Assembly (NCBI GenBank): GCA_041484525.1
Contig: JBGPHT010000056.1
Location: 1 to 44,745 of the forward strand
Direction of reading: 5' to 3'
DNA length: 44,745 nucleotides
Source of the DNA: JBGPHT01 sp041484525
GTDB taxonomy: Bacteria; Acidobacteriota; Terriglobia; Bryobacterales; Bryobacteraceae
Numbering within the stretch: position 1 is the first letter of the stretch; every line of letters begins with the position of its first letter. Shown one piece after another: positions 26,071 to 34,693 of this stretch. The position numbers were made by a program, and so were the translations under genes. Below the pieces are notes generated by a model, which was not told the origin of the DNA, made no database searches, and saw only the letters and a list, made by a program, of their open reading frames with translations.

Positions 26071-26376
26071 CTACCGCCAGTACCCCTGGTGGAATCTCCA
26101 GCCGCGGCCTTCCTGCGACCACCGCGGGGCCACCCAAACGGCGCGCGGGCGGGGCGGGTGCATCCAACGGCCGCCGACCCAGATCCAGTTACTGCCGCGC
26201 TGGTCCCAGTAACCCTCGGTCCAGACGTAGCCCGGTCCGGGGGCGACGCCAAGGACACCATAGCGGGGCGGCGGCGGAGCAGAATATCGCCCGTAATACG
26301 CACCGTGAGCGGCGCAACCGCTTAAGACCGAACTCAGTAAAATAAACGTGGCGCAGGCAAGTTTTCGTCTCATCAT
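26071..26376 (-). CDS. YXWGXW-repeat lipoprotein
   Basis: This 101-residue protein starts at ATG 26376, five bases after AGGAGG. The signal peptide ends in a lipobox (SSVLSGC), so it is probably a lipoprotein of the outer or inner membrane. The mature part is rich in Tyr, Trp and Pro with repeated units of the type YVWTEGYWDQRG, NWIWVGGRWMHPP and RWSQEGRGW. These match the YXWGXW small-repeat family. Its function is unknown. It is divergent from the small secreted protein at 26547. Confidence 0.8.
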   Translation of the reverse strand: MMRRKLACATFILLSSVLSGCAAHGAYYGRYSAPPPPRYGVLGVAPGPGYVWTEGYWDQRGSNWIWVGGRWMHPPRPRAVWVAPRWSQEGRGWRFHQGYWR

Positions 26377-26546
26377 CCCGACCTCCTGAAGCATGGAACG
26401 CGCCTACGGCGCCGGGCGTTGCGGGGGTGAATCGAACTTAATCTTATGCCGGCTTAATGTAGGCGGCCATGCATCGAGAGCGGCCTGGCCCTTGACCTCA
26501 ATCCGGGAATACAGGACATTGATAAGGAACACCAAAGGAGTTCCGG
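26377..26546. promoter_or_regulatory. Divergent intergenic region
   Basis: This is the shared upstream region of the lipoprotein gene (minus) and the molybdenum hydroxylase operon (plus). It is relatively AT-rich around 26430-26460. I could not assign convincing -35/-10 pairs. Confidence 0.25.
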
Positions 26547-26912
26547 ATGAAATGCTTTTTGTGCCTGATCGGGTTGGCCTCGTTGTTCGCCATGGCGGCC
26601 TCAGCCGCGGATATTACCGGTAAGTGGAAAGCAAATGTGGATACGCCCAACGGAGGTATCGAGCTCACGTTCGATCTCAAGGCGGATGCCGCCAAGCTCA
26701 CGGGCACGGTGGGCAGCCCCATGGGCGAGCAAGCCATTTCGGACGGCAAGGTCGACGGTGACAATCTCTCCTTCACCGTGAAGTTCAACGGCCAGAACGG
26801 CGAGTTCGTCATCAACTACAAAGGCAAGGTCACAGGCAGCGAGATGAAGCTGACGTCTTCGTTCCCGGGAAGGGAAGAGACCTTCGAGCTTACCGCCAAG
26901 AAGGTGTCCTGA
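26547..26912 (+). CDS. Small secreted beta-rich protein
   Basis: This 121-residue protein has a Sec signal peptide (CLIGLASLFAMAASA). The mature domain of about 100 residues alternates hydrophobic beta strands: ITGKWKANVDTP, ELTFDLKADAAKLTGTVG, LSFTVKFNGQNGEFVINYKGKV. This suggests a lipocalin-like or other small beta-barrel fold; the family is not recognised. AAGGAG six bases before ATG 26547 supports the start. Only one base separates its stop from the next gene, so it is probably cotranscribed with the molybdenum hydroxylase. Confidence 0.75.
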   Translation: MKCFLCLIGLASLFAMAASAADITGKWKANVDTPNGGIELTFDLKADAAKLTGTVGSPMGEQAISDGKVDGDNLSFTVKFNGQNGEFVINYKGKVTGSEMKLTSSFPGREETFELTAKKVS

Positions 26913-26913
26913 C

Positions 26914-27387
26914 GTGCGCAGCATCACGGAACTGGACGTCAACGGAACCCGGCGCGCGATCGCCGCCGATCCCGACCGCACGCTGCTCAGCGTGCTGCGC
27001 GACGATCTCGATCTCACCGGCACCAAGTACGGCTGCGGCGAAGGCCAATGCGCCGCCTGCACGGTGCTGATCGACGGGCTGGCAACGCGATCCTGTATCA
27101 CGAAGGTGGGCGCCGTCGCCGGTAAGAAGATCGTCACTATTGAAGGCCTCGCGCCCGCAGGCAGGCTGCATCCGGTGCAGCAGGCATTCCTCGAAGCCGA
27201 GGCGCTGCAGTGCGGTTGGTGTACGCCCGGCATGATCCTGGGGGCCGTCTCGCTGCTCAAGCGCACACCGAATCCGAGCGACGCCGAAATTGTTAGCGGA
27301 ATGAACGGCCACATCTGCCGGTGCGGCACTTATCCGAGGATCGTCCAGGCCATCCACGCGGCGGCGAAGAAAGGAGGCCGGGTATGA
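26914..27387 (+). CDS. [2Fe-2S] subunit of a molybdenum hydroxylase
   Basis: This 157-residue protein has the two-cluster layout of the small subunits of isoquinoline 1-oxidoreductase and aldehyde dehydrogenase type. The plant-ferredoxin-like cluster uses Cys41, 46, 49 and 61 (GCGEGQCAACTVLIDG). The second cluster, in the helical domain, uses Cys100, 103, 135 and 137 (QCGWC, CRCGTY). It passes electrons from the molybdenum site. It starts at GTG 26914 and its stop overlaps the next start as ATGA. No FAD subunit is encoded nearby. Confidence 0.92.
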   Translation: MRSITELDVNGTRRAIAADPDRTLLSVLRDDLDLTGTKYGCGEGQCAACTVLIDGLATRSCITKVGAVAGKKIVTIEGLAPAGRLHPVQQAFLEAEALQCGWCTPGMILGAVSLLKRTPNPSDAEIVSGMNGHICRCGTYPRIVQAIHAAAKKGGRV

Positions 27388-29426
27388 TTACGCGGCGCGA
27401 CTTCTTTTCCGTTCTGGGCGGCGGCATCGTAGTGATCCTGGTGGCCGACGATTCCGACGCACAGGAATCCGGTGGTGGTGCGCGGCGCGGCACCAACGAG
27501 CCCTTCCCGCAGCAGTTGAGCGCCTGGCTGCACATCGGCGAGAACGGCCTGGTCACGGTGTGCACCGGCAAGGTCGAGGTCGGCCAAAACGCGCGCACGT
27601 CGCTCACGCAGGCGGTGGCGGAGGAACTCCACGCGCCCGTGTCCAACATCACCATGGTGATGGGCGATACCGCGCTCACTCCCTTCGACATGGGCACGTT
27701 CGGCAGCCAGACCACGCCCCGCATGTGGCCGCAGATGCGCAAGTGCGGAGCCGCCGCGCGGGAAATGCTGATCGATCTGGCGTCCCAAAAGTGGATGGTC
27801 GAGCGCGCCGGCATTACGATCGCCAACGGCAAGGTGACGGCGGGAAGCCGTTCCGCCGGCTTCGGCGAATTGACCAAGGGCGAGAAACTCACCCTCACCA
27901 TTCCGTCGAGTGCGGCGCTCACGCCCACCACGCAATGGAAGGTGGCGGGGACGTCAGTACCCAAGGTGAACGGCCGCGCCATCGTCACCGGCGCGCACAA
28001 GTACGCCTACGACGTGAAACTGCCCGGAATGCTGTACGGCAAAGTGGTGCGTCCGGCGTCGTTCGGCGCCACGCTTGTGTCGTTCGATGGCGCCGCGGCG
28101 GAGAAGATGCCGGGAGTCAAAGTGGTCCGTGACGGCGATTTCCTGGGTGTAGTGGCGCCCGATGCCGAAACCGCCGAGAAGGCGCTCACCGCCGTGAAGG
28201 CCGAATGGAAGCAGCCACCCGCGGATACCAACAGCCGCGAAGTTTTCGCCTATTTCAAGAAGAACGCGCCGGGCGCGCCATCGGGCGGCGATCTGACGCC
28301 ATATACTGTCGCCTACATCGCGCACGTGCCCCTCGAGCCGCGCGCGGCCGTCGCCGATTTCTGCGGCGATCAGCTCACCGTCTGGACCGGCACGCAGCGC
28401 CCGTTCGGAGTGCGCAGCGAGCTAGCGGCGAAGTTCGGTCTTCCCGAAGATAAGGTGCACGTGATCATGCCCGACACCGGGTCGGGCTACGGCGGCAAGC
28501 ACGAAGGCGACGCCGCGTACGAAGCCGCGCGCCTCTCGAAAGCCGTCGGCAAGCCAGTCAAACGTAACTGGACGCGCGAGGAAGAAATGACCTGGGCCTA
28601 CTTCCGTCCGGGCGGGTTGATCGAGGTGGGCGCGAAGGTCGATCCCGACGGCACGATCGCCTCCTGGGAGTTCCACAACTACAACTCCGGCGGTTCAGGC
28701 TTGCAGACGCCGTACGCCATCGGGAACAAGAATGAGAAGTATCACGCCGTCAAATCGCCTCTGCGGCAGGGCTCGTACCGCGGCCTGGCGGCGACGGCGA
28801 ACCACTTCGTGCGCGAGTGCTACATGGACGAATTGGCGCACTCGGCGAAGATGGACCCGCTCGACTTCCGCTTGAAGAATGCCAAGGACGACCGGCTGCG
28901 CGGCGTCATCGAAGCGGTGGCGAAGAAGTTCGGCTGGTCCGCGCGCAAGAAGACGGCGGGCCGCGGTTTCGGCATCGCGGCGGGTTTCGAGAAGGGCAGT
29001 TATGTCGCCACCTGCTGCGAGGTCGGCGTGACTAATGGCGCGGTGAAGGTGCTACGCGCTGTGACGGCCTTCGAGTGCGGCGCCATCGTCAACCCGGATC
29101 AACTGAGCAACCAGGTGGAGGGCTCGAACGCGATGGGCATCGGCGGCGCGATGTTCGAGGCCATCGAATTCGCTGATGGCAAGATCGTGAACCCGCGCCT
29201 GTCGCGCTACCGGGTGCCGCGATTCGCGGACATGCCCGTCATCGAGACGGTGCTCGTCGACCGCAAGGATCTGGTGTCGGCCGGCGCCGGCGAAACACCG
29301 ATTGTGGGAATCGCTCCGGCAATCGGGAACGCCCTCTTCGATGCCACCGGACAGCGCATCCGCTCGCTCCCGATGGTTCCGAAAGGTATGCCGACGGCCG
29401 GGAGTGCGCCATCGGCGGCTGTGTGA
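27384..29426 (+). CDS. Molybdopterin-binding subunit of a xanthine-dehydrogenase-family hydroxylase
   Basis: This is a 680-residue subunit like isoquinoline 1-oxidoreductase beta. A twin-arginine signal (TRRDFFSVLGGG) predicts export of the folded complex by Tat. The Mo-cofactor region includes GSGYGGKHEGDAAYEAARLSKAVGKPVKRNWTREEEM and the QGSYRGLAA stretch. The catalytic Glu lies in AGAGETPIVGIAPAIGNALFDATG near the C terminus. Such two-subunit enzymes without FAD usually pass electrons to cytochromes. The substrate, an aldehyde or N-heterocycle, cannot be decided. ATG 27384 overlaps the upstream TGA. Its own stop abuts the stop of the convergent ADOP remnant. Confidence 0.92.
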   Translation: MITRRDFFSVLGGGIVVILVADDSDAQESGGGARRGTNEPFPQQLSAWLHIGENGLVTVCTGKVEVGQNARTSLTQAVAEELHAPVSNITMVMGDTALTPFDMGTFGSQTTPRMWPQMRKCGAAAREMLIDLASQKWMVERAGITIANGKVTAGSRSAGFGELTKGEKLTLTIPSSAALTPTTQWKVAGTSVPKVNGRAIVTGAHKYAYDVKLPGMLYGKVVRPASFGATLVSFDGAAAEKMPGVKVVRDGDFLGVVAPDAETAEKALTAVKAEWKQPPADTNSREVFAYFKKNAPGAPSGGDLTPYTVAYIAHVPLEPRAAVADFCGDQLTVWTGTQRPFGVRSELAAKFGLPEDKVHVIMPDTGSGYGGKHEGDAAYEAARLSKAVGKPVKRNWTREEEMTWAYFRPGGLIEVGAKVDPDGTIASWEFHNYNSGGSGLQTPYAIGNKNEKYHAVKSPLRQGSYRGLAATANHFVRECYMDELAHSAKMDPLDFRLKNAKDDRLRGVIEAVAKKFGWSARKKTAGRGFGIAAGFEKGSYVATCCEVGVTNGAVKVLRAVTAFECGAIVNPDQLSNQVEGSNAMGIGGAMFEAIEFADGKIVNPRLSRYRVPRFADMPVIETVLVDRKDLVSAGAGETPIVGIAPAIGNALFDATGQRIRSLPMVPKGMPTAGSAPSAAV

Positions 29427-30889
29427 TTACTCCTGCCGAAGCGCCACCGCCGGGTCGATTCGCATCGATTTCCGCGCTGGCAAATAGCAAGCTGCCAACG
29501 CCAATCCGGCCAGCAGCAGCGGAGCGCCCACCAGCAACACCGGGTCGGAGGTGCTCGTCGTAACCGTCCGCGAAATTGCCGACATGAATGCGGCGAGCAC
29601 ACGCGTCGCGCCCCACGCGCAGGCCAGCCCGATCGCGCTGCCCACCATTATCAGCGTTGCGCCTTCCTTCATCACCAGCCCCAGCAAGTCGCCCTTGCCC
29701 GCACCCAGCGCCACGCGAATTCCGATCTCCCTTCCGCGCTGCGCCACCGAATACGCCGTCACCCCTGCCAGCCCGACCGCCGCCAGGATCAAGCCGAAGA
29801 TCCCGACCGAGCCATAGGTCCACACCGCCACCCGGATCAGGGACATATTGTGCTCGAGCTGCTCCGTCATGGAGTGCCCGTTGAACGGCGTGAGCTTCGC
29901 ATCCATCGCCTGAACCTCGCGGCGCACCGCGCCCAGCACATCGCCGCCCCTTGCCCGCACCATCAGAGTCACGCCCTGCAGCGAGGGCGACGCATAGTCC
30001 ACCGCGCGCAGCGGGAAGAAAACCGACGCACGCGGCTTCTCCAATCCCAACCCGTGCCGGATGTCCTGACCACTCCCACCACTTCGAAGGTCTCACGGCT
30101 TTTTCCGAAGGCCGGCGGGCGATGGTCGAAAGATCCGATGGGACTGAGCTTGTTGTTCCCCGGGACGATCTCGCCGGTGCCGATTTCGATTCGCCGCCCC
30201 ACTGCGTTCTTACCGCTCTCCACGCCCCCAGCGGACGCCCAAAGCGCGCGAGTGGTCTATACCGCCGACAAATACGTTGTGGGGAGGGACTATTTCGATG
30301 CGCGGCCCAGCACCGGACGCGCACCCAGCGTCGAAAAACACGAGGATGTCACCAGGTGTCCCCAGATCCGTTCCGTATGCCCGTCGAGCCACACCCCGAA
30401 CGGCACCGGCGCCACGTACGCAAACGCAGCGGAAAACAAATCACTGCGCTGGCGGAAGCGCTGGTACGCCGGATACGATGCCGCCGGCTGAAGCGCCACC
30501 AGTTGGTCGGGTTGTGGAACTCCGGGAAGGCGGCGCAGAATCACGGCGTTCATTTCGCTGAACGCCGACGTTGCCACCGCGATCCCCAGCCCAAGCGAGA
30601 TCAGCGCCACCGCCGTGAACCCCTTCGATCCCCGCAGCATCCGCAGACCGTACCGCACATCCTGCCATAACTCCGCCCCGTGCTCGGCGGGAACACGGAT
30701 CGCGATATCGAGCAGCAGCCGTATGAGTCCGAGTACGCCATGCTGCCGCCAGATGGGCTCGATGGCGTCCTCCGTCACCTGCATGAGTTCGTCACCATAT
30801 ACATTCTTGAACTCGTGAGGAAACGCGTTCGCCAGCGCGCGGTAGAGGCGCAAAGTCATTGCCACCGGCTTGTTGGATTCGCGACTCAT
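29427..30889 (-). pseudogene. PadR-linked ADOP permease with internal deletion and frameshift
   Basis: The 5' part (ATG 30889 to about 30290) carries the extended N terminus of PadR-associated ADOPs (RLYRALANAFPHEFKNVYGDELMQV), TM1 (GFTAVALISLGLGIAVATSAFSEMNAVIL) and the start of the periplasmic domain up to GARPVLGR. Then the frame fails and the sequence jumps to NVFVGGID and SGKNAVGRRIEIGTGEIV, omitting roughly 350-400 residues including the first FtsX unit. A second break near 30066-30071 (FEVVGVV to DIRHGLGLEKPRASVFF) looks like one lost base. The final FtsX unit to VALRQE is intact. The start overlaps the padR stop as ATGA. Confidence 0.85.
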
Positions 30890-31254
30890 GAGTCCGCCTT
30901 CCTCTCCGCCATGCCGCGCTTCGAGTGGATGACGCGGACGAGGTCTTCGAGCCGCTCGCTTTCCGCCGCCAGAACGCGCCGCCCGAGTCGCGTGAGCCGG
31001 TAATAGCGGCGCCGCGCATCATCCAGGTCCGCCGCCGGCCGCTCTTCCGATTCCTCCGTGAGCCCCTCGTCGATCAGCCGCTTGAGCGTGCCATACAGCG
31101 TCGCCGGCCAGAGCCGTACCTTGCCGCCGGTGCGATCGAGCACCTCCTGCATGATGCCGTAACCGTGCTGGTCCTGATCCGCCAGGGAGAGGAGAACATG
31201 AAACCAGTTCGGTTTCAGAGGCAGAAAACTTTCGGGAGCGGGTGGCTTCTTCAT
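30886..31254 (-). CDS. PadR family transcriptional regulator
   Basis: This 122-residue winged-helix repressor shows the PadR pattern: FHVLLSLADQDQHGYGIMQEVLDRTGG, then LWPATLYGTLKRLIDEGL, then the wing DDARRRYYRLTRLGRRVLAAE and a short C-terminal dimerisation helix. PadR genes placed before ADOP permeases are a usual acidobacterial arrangement. Here the coupled permease is broken, so the regulator may now control only itself or distant targets. A 26-bp palindrome lies directly upstream of its start and covers its promoter, which indicates autorepression (inference). Confidence 0.9.
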   Translation of the reverse strand: MKKPPAPESFLPLKPNWFHVLLSLADQDQHGYGIMQEVLDRTGGKVRLWPATLYGTLKRLIDEGLTEESEERPAADLDDARRRYYRLTRLGRRVLAAESERLEDLVRVIHSKRGMAERKADS

Positions 31255-31258
31255 GGCG

Positions 31259-31284
31259 GTATATATATCAGTTGATATATATAC
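31259..31284. promoter_or_regulatory. PadR operator: 26-bp perfect palindrome
   Basis: GTATATATATCA-GT-TGATATATATAC is a perfect 12-2-12 inverted repeat, four bases before the padR start. It contains the -10 box of the minus-strand promoter. ATAT-rich palindromes of this kind are typical PadR binding sites. Confidence 0.75.
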
Positions 31285-31304
31285 TGGCCAGGATCGAAAG
31301 TCAA
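31276..31304 (-). promoter_or_regulatory. padR promoter
   Basis: On the minus strand TTGACT (31304-31299), a 17-base spacer and TATATA (31281-31276) lie just upstream of padR. The predicted transcript leader is only about 15 bases and has no evident ribosome-binding site. The operator covers the -10 box and probable start point. Confidence 0.6.
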
Positions 31305-31321
31305 TTGGGCCAGACGGAACG

Positions 31322-32776
31322 CTACCGTCGCACGCCCCGTCCCGGCGCGATGCCTTCCACCACGCGGCCGTCCTGCACTACGATCGTGCCGCCGACCACC
31401 ACGTAGGGAATGCCCTCCGAGTATTGCGCGGGGTTCTCAAACGTCGCATGGTCGATCACGCGCGCGGGATCGAACACAGTGATGTCGGCGTCGGCGCCCA
31501 CCGCGATCCGGCCCTTATTCTTTAGCCCCAGCCGATCGGCGGGCATGACGGTCATCTTGCGCAGCGCATCCATCAGGGTGAGCGCGTGCTGCTCGCGCAC
31601 GTAGCGGCCCAGCACGCGCGCGTAGGTACCGGCGGCGCGCGGGTGGCCCTTGCCCTCGGCGAGAATGCCGTCGCTCGCGATCATCACCTGCGGGTCGGCC
31701 ATCGCCACCCGCACTACCTCTTCCGGAATGCTGTGGATCGCCACCATCCCGCCCTGCTTGCGGTAGCGTGCGAAGGATTCCGCCGTCAGCCGCTCGCCGG
31801 TGGCCGCCCATTGCAGATCCGCGTACGTGATGCCGCCCGTCCGCTTTTCCCAGCCCGGGTCGAAGATCGCGGACCCGAGGTCGGTCATGCCGGCGGTGTA
31901 GGGATACGCTTCGGTGGTGATGTCGAGCCCGCGCCGGCGTGCGCCCTGAATCATGTCGAGGCATAGGGCCGTCTGCCGCAGCGACGTGCTGGTGATATGG
32001 ACCACGTGCAGCGGCGCGCCCGTCGCAGCCGCATCGGCAATCACTTCCTGCAGCGAATCCACGGCGCCCGGTTCCTCGGGCCCGCTGGAGCGCATGTGGA
32101 CATACACCGGCACGTGGCGCTCGGCCGCGAGACGGAAGACATCGAGGATCTGCTCCCGCGACGATTTGACGTACGCGATACCCAGGCCGATTCCGAGCGC
32201 GCCCTCGTCCAATCCGCGGCGGATGCTATCGATCGCGGCGTGGTGCTCGTCGGCCGTGGGCTCGCGGTTGGCGGCCGCATCGTGCGGCAGAAACGTGCCA
32301 CTGTCGTGCATGGCGGCCATCATGGCGGGAATGTGCCCCGCAGTCGCGCCGAAGTGGATCAGCGCCTTCCCTTCGCGCTCGCGATACCAGGCCGCGACCG
32401 GCGACGCGCCCACCTCCATTTCGAGTGCCGTGGTCACGCCGTCGCGCGCTTTGAAGCGATAGTTCTCCGGGGTCTGGCCGTGCTGGTGGAGATCGATGAA
32501 TCCGGGCGCGACCACCAGGCCCTTGACGTCGATCGCCGTCCGCCCCGCCAGCGGCCTCTGCGAAATCGCCGCGATTTTCCCCGCGCGGATGCCGACGTGC
32601 CGCGGCGCATCCAGGTTCGAAGCCGGATCCATCACCCGCCCGTTCGCCAACACCAGGTCGTAGGTCTGCGCTAATAACGAAGGCGCCCGCACCAGGCAGA
32701 ATATAGCGAGGAACCGGCAGAGGAAACCGATGTTACTCCTGAGAGCCGTCTTTGTATATGTTGGTGTTAAACGCAA
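31322..32776 (-). CDS. Exported N-acyl-D-amino-acid deacylase-like amidohydrolase
   Basis: This is a TIM-barrel metal-dependent amidohydrolase of the D-aminoacylase branch, about 470 residues after the signal. The first metal motif is PGFIDLHQHGQ, with a Glu in LEMEVGASP. Later ligands are the His residues in VYVHMRSSG and LHVVHITSTS, and the catalytic Asp is in MIASDGILAEGKGH. The C-terminal beta-sandwich (GRIAVGADADITVFDP, YVVVGGTIVVQDGR) is complete. A signal peptide (IGFLCRFLAIFCLVRAPSLLAQ) implies periplasmic action, perhaps salvaging D-amino acids from cell-wall debris (inference). The start is unclear. TTG 32776 is given, but the natural N terminus appears to lie near 32731, where AGGAG precedes an in-frame ATC. 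Confidence 0.85.
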   Translation of the reverse strand: MRLTPTYTKTALRSNIGFLCRFLAIFCLVRAPSLLAQTYDLVLANGRVMDPASNLDAPRHVGIRAGKIAAISQRPLAGRTAIDVKGLVVAPGFIDLHQHGQTPENYRFKARDGVTTALEMEVGASPVAAWYREREGKALIHFGATAGHIPAMMAAMHDSGTFLPHDAAANREPTADEHHAAIDSIRRGLDEGALGIGLGIAYVKSSREQILDVFRLAAERHVPVYVHMRSSGPEEPGAVDSLQEVIADAAATGAPLHVVHITSTSLRQTALCLDMIQGARRRGLDITTEAYPYTAGMTDLGSAIFDPGWEKRTGGITYADLQWAATGERLTAESFARYRKQGGMVAIHSIPEEVVRVAMADPQVMIASDGILAEGKGHPRAAGTYARVLGRYVREQHALTLMDALRKMTVMPADRLGLKNKGRIAVGADADITVFDPARVIDHATFENPAQYSEGIPYVVVGGTIVVQDGRVVEGIAPGRGVRR

Positions 32777-34418
32777 AGGACAGGACCATTTCACTCGGCA
32801 CCGCCTGGCTGCCTTGCCGCGCCGGACGGAACCGCCAACCGCGCGCAGCCCGCACCGACTCTTCAATTAGCATGCCATGAATGTCGGGCTGCCGCAGCGG
32901 CTCGACCTTGGTGACCTTCCCTTTGTCATCGATGCTGACGCGCACCTGGACCGTCTTCGGTTTGACCACGATTGCCCGGAGGGCTTGCGGGAACTGCGGC
33001 ACGACCTTGGTGAGCGCTTCCGGCGGGTGGTATTCGGAGCGCACGAGAGGAGGCGCAGCCGGCGCCGCGGCTGGTTCGGCTGCGGGTGGCGGCGGTGCCT
33101 GCGGCCGGACGACCTGCGGCGCGGATACCGCCAGCGGCAAACGCGCCGGCGCGGATTGGTTCAAGCCCGTCGCCAATGCCGGGACGTCATCGATTGCCGC
33201 GGTCTGCGGCGCCTTGGCGGCCGGGGCGGGAGCGGTGAACGGCTTCAGAGCGCGCACTGGAGCACTCTCTTCAGGAGCGCTCGCCATGTTCGCCGGGGGT
33301 TCGGGCGTTCGTTTCGTGGCTTGCAGTTTGATCTGGGGCGGCCCCGCCTTCGGCAGAATCACCAGCACGCTCTCGGAGACGCTGGAGGCGGGACTGGTCA
33401 CCGTCAACTGCATCTGGATCTGTTCCGAGACCGGCGAGTAGAGAACGCTTCCACTTTGAATCTGCTTAGCGTTGAGCGGGATCTGCCGTTCCGACTGGCC
33501 ATCCTGAATTACCAGGAGCGCGGAGGAGGCGCGCGCCACCGGGGCCGCATCCCGGTTCCAGGTCAGGAGTAGGTCGCCATTTTGCCGCGCCGCGCGCAAT
33601 CCGATGGCGGGCATGGGTGCTACGGCGACCGGCGATGTGACGACCGGCTGCGAACCGGCCGGCGCAGAACCCGCCCGGAATTGCGTGAGGTTCTCATACA
33701 GGAAGATCGCGCCGATGACGACCCCGCAAATTACGACCGCAGCCGCCGCATATTTCAAGGCGAGCCGCGCTTGCGAGGGTTGCGCGCTGCGTGGCGCCGC
33801 AAGGCGTGCTAGTTCCGGAGGCGCCGCGACCTGTGTAGGCTTGGCGACTTCCACAGGTGCGGCGGCCGTTGTCGGCTTCTCCACTTCCGTAAGCGTCGCG
33901 ACGGGTGCCGGCTTCACGACTACCGTGGGCGCCGCTGCCGGTGATGCCGTGCCGGCGGCCACGCGTTCCGCGAGCAGCGCCGTCTGGAGACGCAGAATCC
34001 TCTGGCGTTCGTGAGAAGCCAGGATTGCCGGATCCAACGAAAACTCCAGGAATGCGAGATCGCCGCTCATTCCGCGGCTGTCCCGAAAGAAGAATGTCGC
34101 GACCGGCGCGCCCGATTCCAGTGGGCGTATCAGCAGGAAAACGTGATGCGGATTGTTGAAGCATGCCTCGGCCAGCGCGAGATCGTTCGCGGTCAGCCGA
34201 AAATCAGTTTCTGTGGTGGTGCGATAGTAGCCAACCGGCCGCGACTCCATGGCCATGTCGGAGAGCGTTCGAATCGACGGCTGGACATCCTCGATGCCAG
34301 CACCAGGGGCGGAATCGAAATCGAAAATTCCGGTCGTCCGCCCGTCGATCCTTCCTAACAGCACTCCCTGGCCGCTTCGTCCCGGCCCGCCAAAACGTTT
34401 CCCCAGTCGCCCGGCCAC
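32733..34418 (-). CDS. TonB C-terminal domain membrane protein
   Basis: From GTG 34418 this gives 561 residues. The N-terminal domain (about 1-165) is cytoplasmic (GVLLGRIDGRTTGIFDF, HHVFLLIRPLESGAPVATFFFRDSRG). An Ala/Pro/Val-rich linker and a single TM helix (AAAAVVICGVVIGAIFLYENL) follow. The periplasmic part has a beta-sandwich region, a Pro/Ala-rich stretch and a TonB-C domain at the end (KVVPQFPQALRAIVVKPKTVQVRVSIDDKGKV, WRFRPARQG). It may transmit energy to TonB-dependent receptors or serve as an envelope sensor. Sensible coding continues upstream of the GTG (YYTWSFPGCPVDIHLDLTV) as far as about 34505, with no ATG, GTG or TTG, so the true start is uncertain. Confidence 0.8.
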   Translation of the reverse strand: MAGRLGKRFGGPGRSGQGVLLGRIDGRTTGIFDFDSAPGAGIEDVQPSIRTLSDMAMESRPVGYYRTTTETDFRLTANDLALAEACFNNPHHVFLLIRPLESGAPVATFFFRDSRGMSGDLAFLEFSLDPAILASHERQRILRLQTALLAERVAAGTASPAAAPTVVVKPAPVATLTEVEKPTTAAAPVEVAKPTQVAAPPELARLAAPRSAQPSQARLALKYAAAAVVICGVVIGAIFLYENLTQFRAGSAPAGSQPVVTSPVAVAPMPAIGLRAARQNGDLLLTWNRDAAPVARASSALLVIQDGQSERQIPLNAKQIQSGSVLYSPVSEQIQMQLTVTSPASSVSESVLVILPKAGPPQIKLQATKRTPEPPANMASAPEESAPVRALKPFTAPAPAAKAPQTAAIDDVPALATGLNQSAPARLPLAVSAPQVVRPQAPPPPAAEPAAAPAAPPLVRSEYHPPEALTKVVPQFPQALRAIVVKPKTVQVRVSIDDKGKVTKVEPLRQPDIHGMLIEESVRAARGWRFRPARQGSQAVPSEMVLSFAFNTNIYKDGSQE

Positions 34419-34693
34419 TGTGAGATCGAGGTGGATATCGACCGGACATCCAGGAAACGACCACGTATAGTACGTTGGCTCTAAAGGGTACCGTTCTTCT
34501 GCGATCGCCGTGTTTCTGGATCCAAGTCCGACGGCAAGAGCACGCTTCGCACCAAATGTCTAACTTCAGAGGACCGCTTTTGTATCGCTCGAGTAGCGCA
34601 AAAAAGTAGCGCGTAATCCCAATCCGCGGGGAGCGCGCCGCCACGAAAGGTTATGGGAGTGTATGTAATCGCGCACTCGCACGGCTATGGTAC

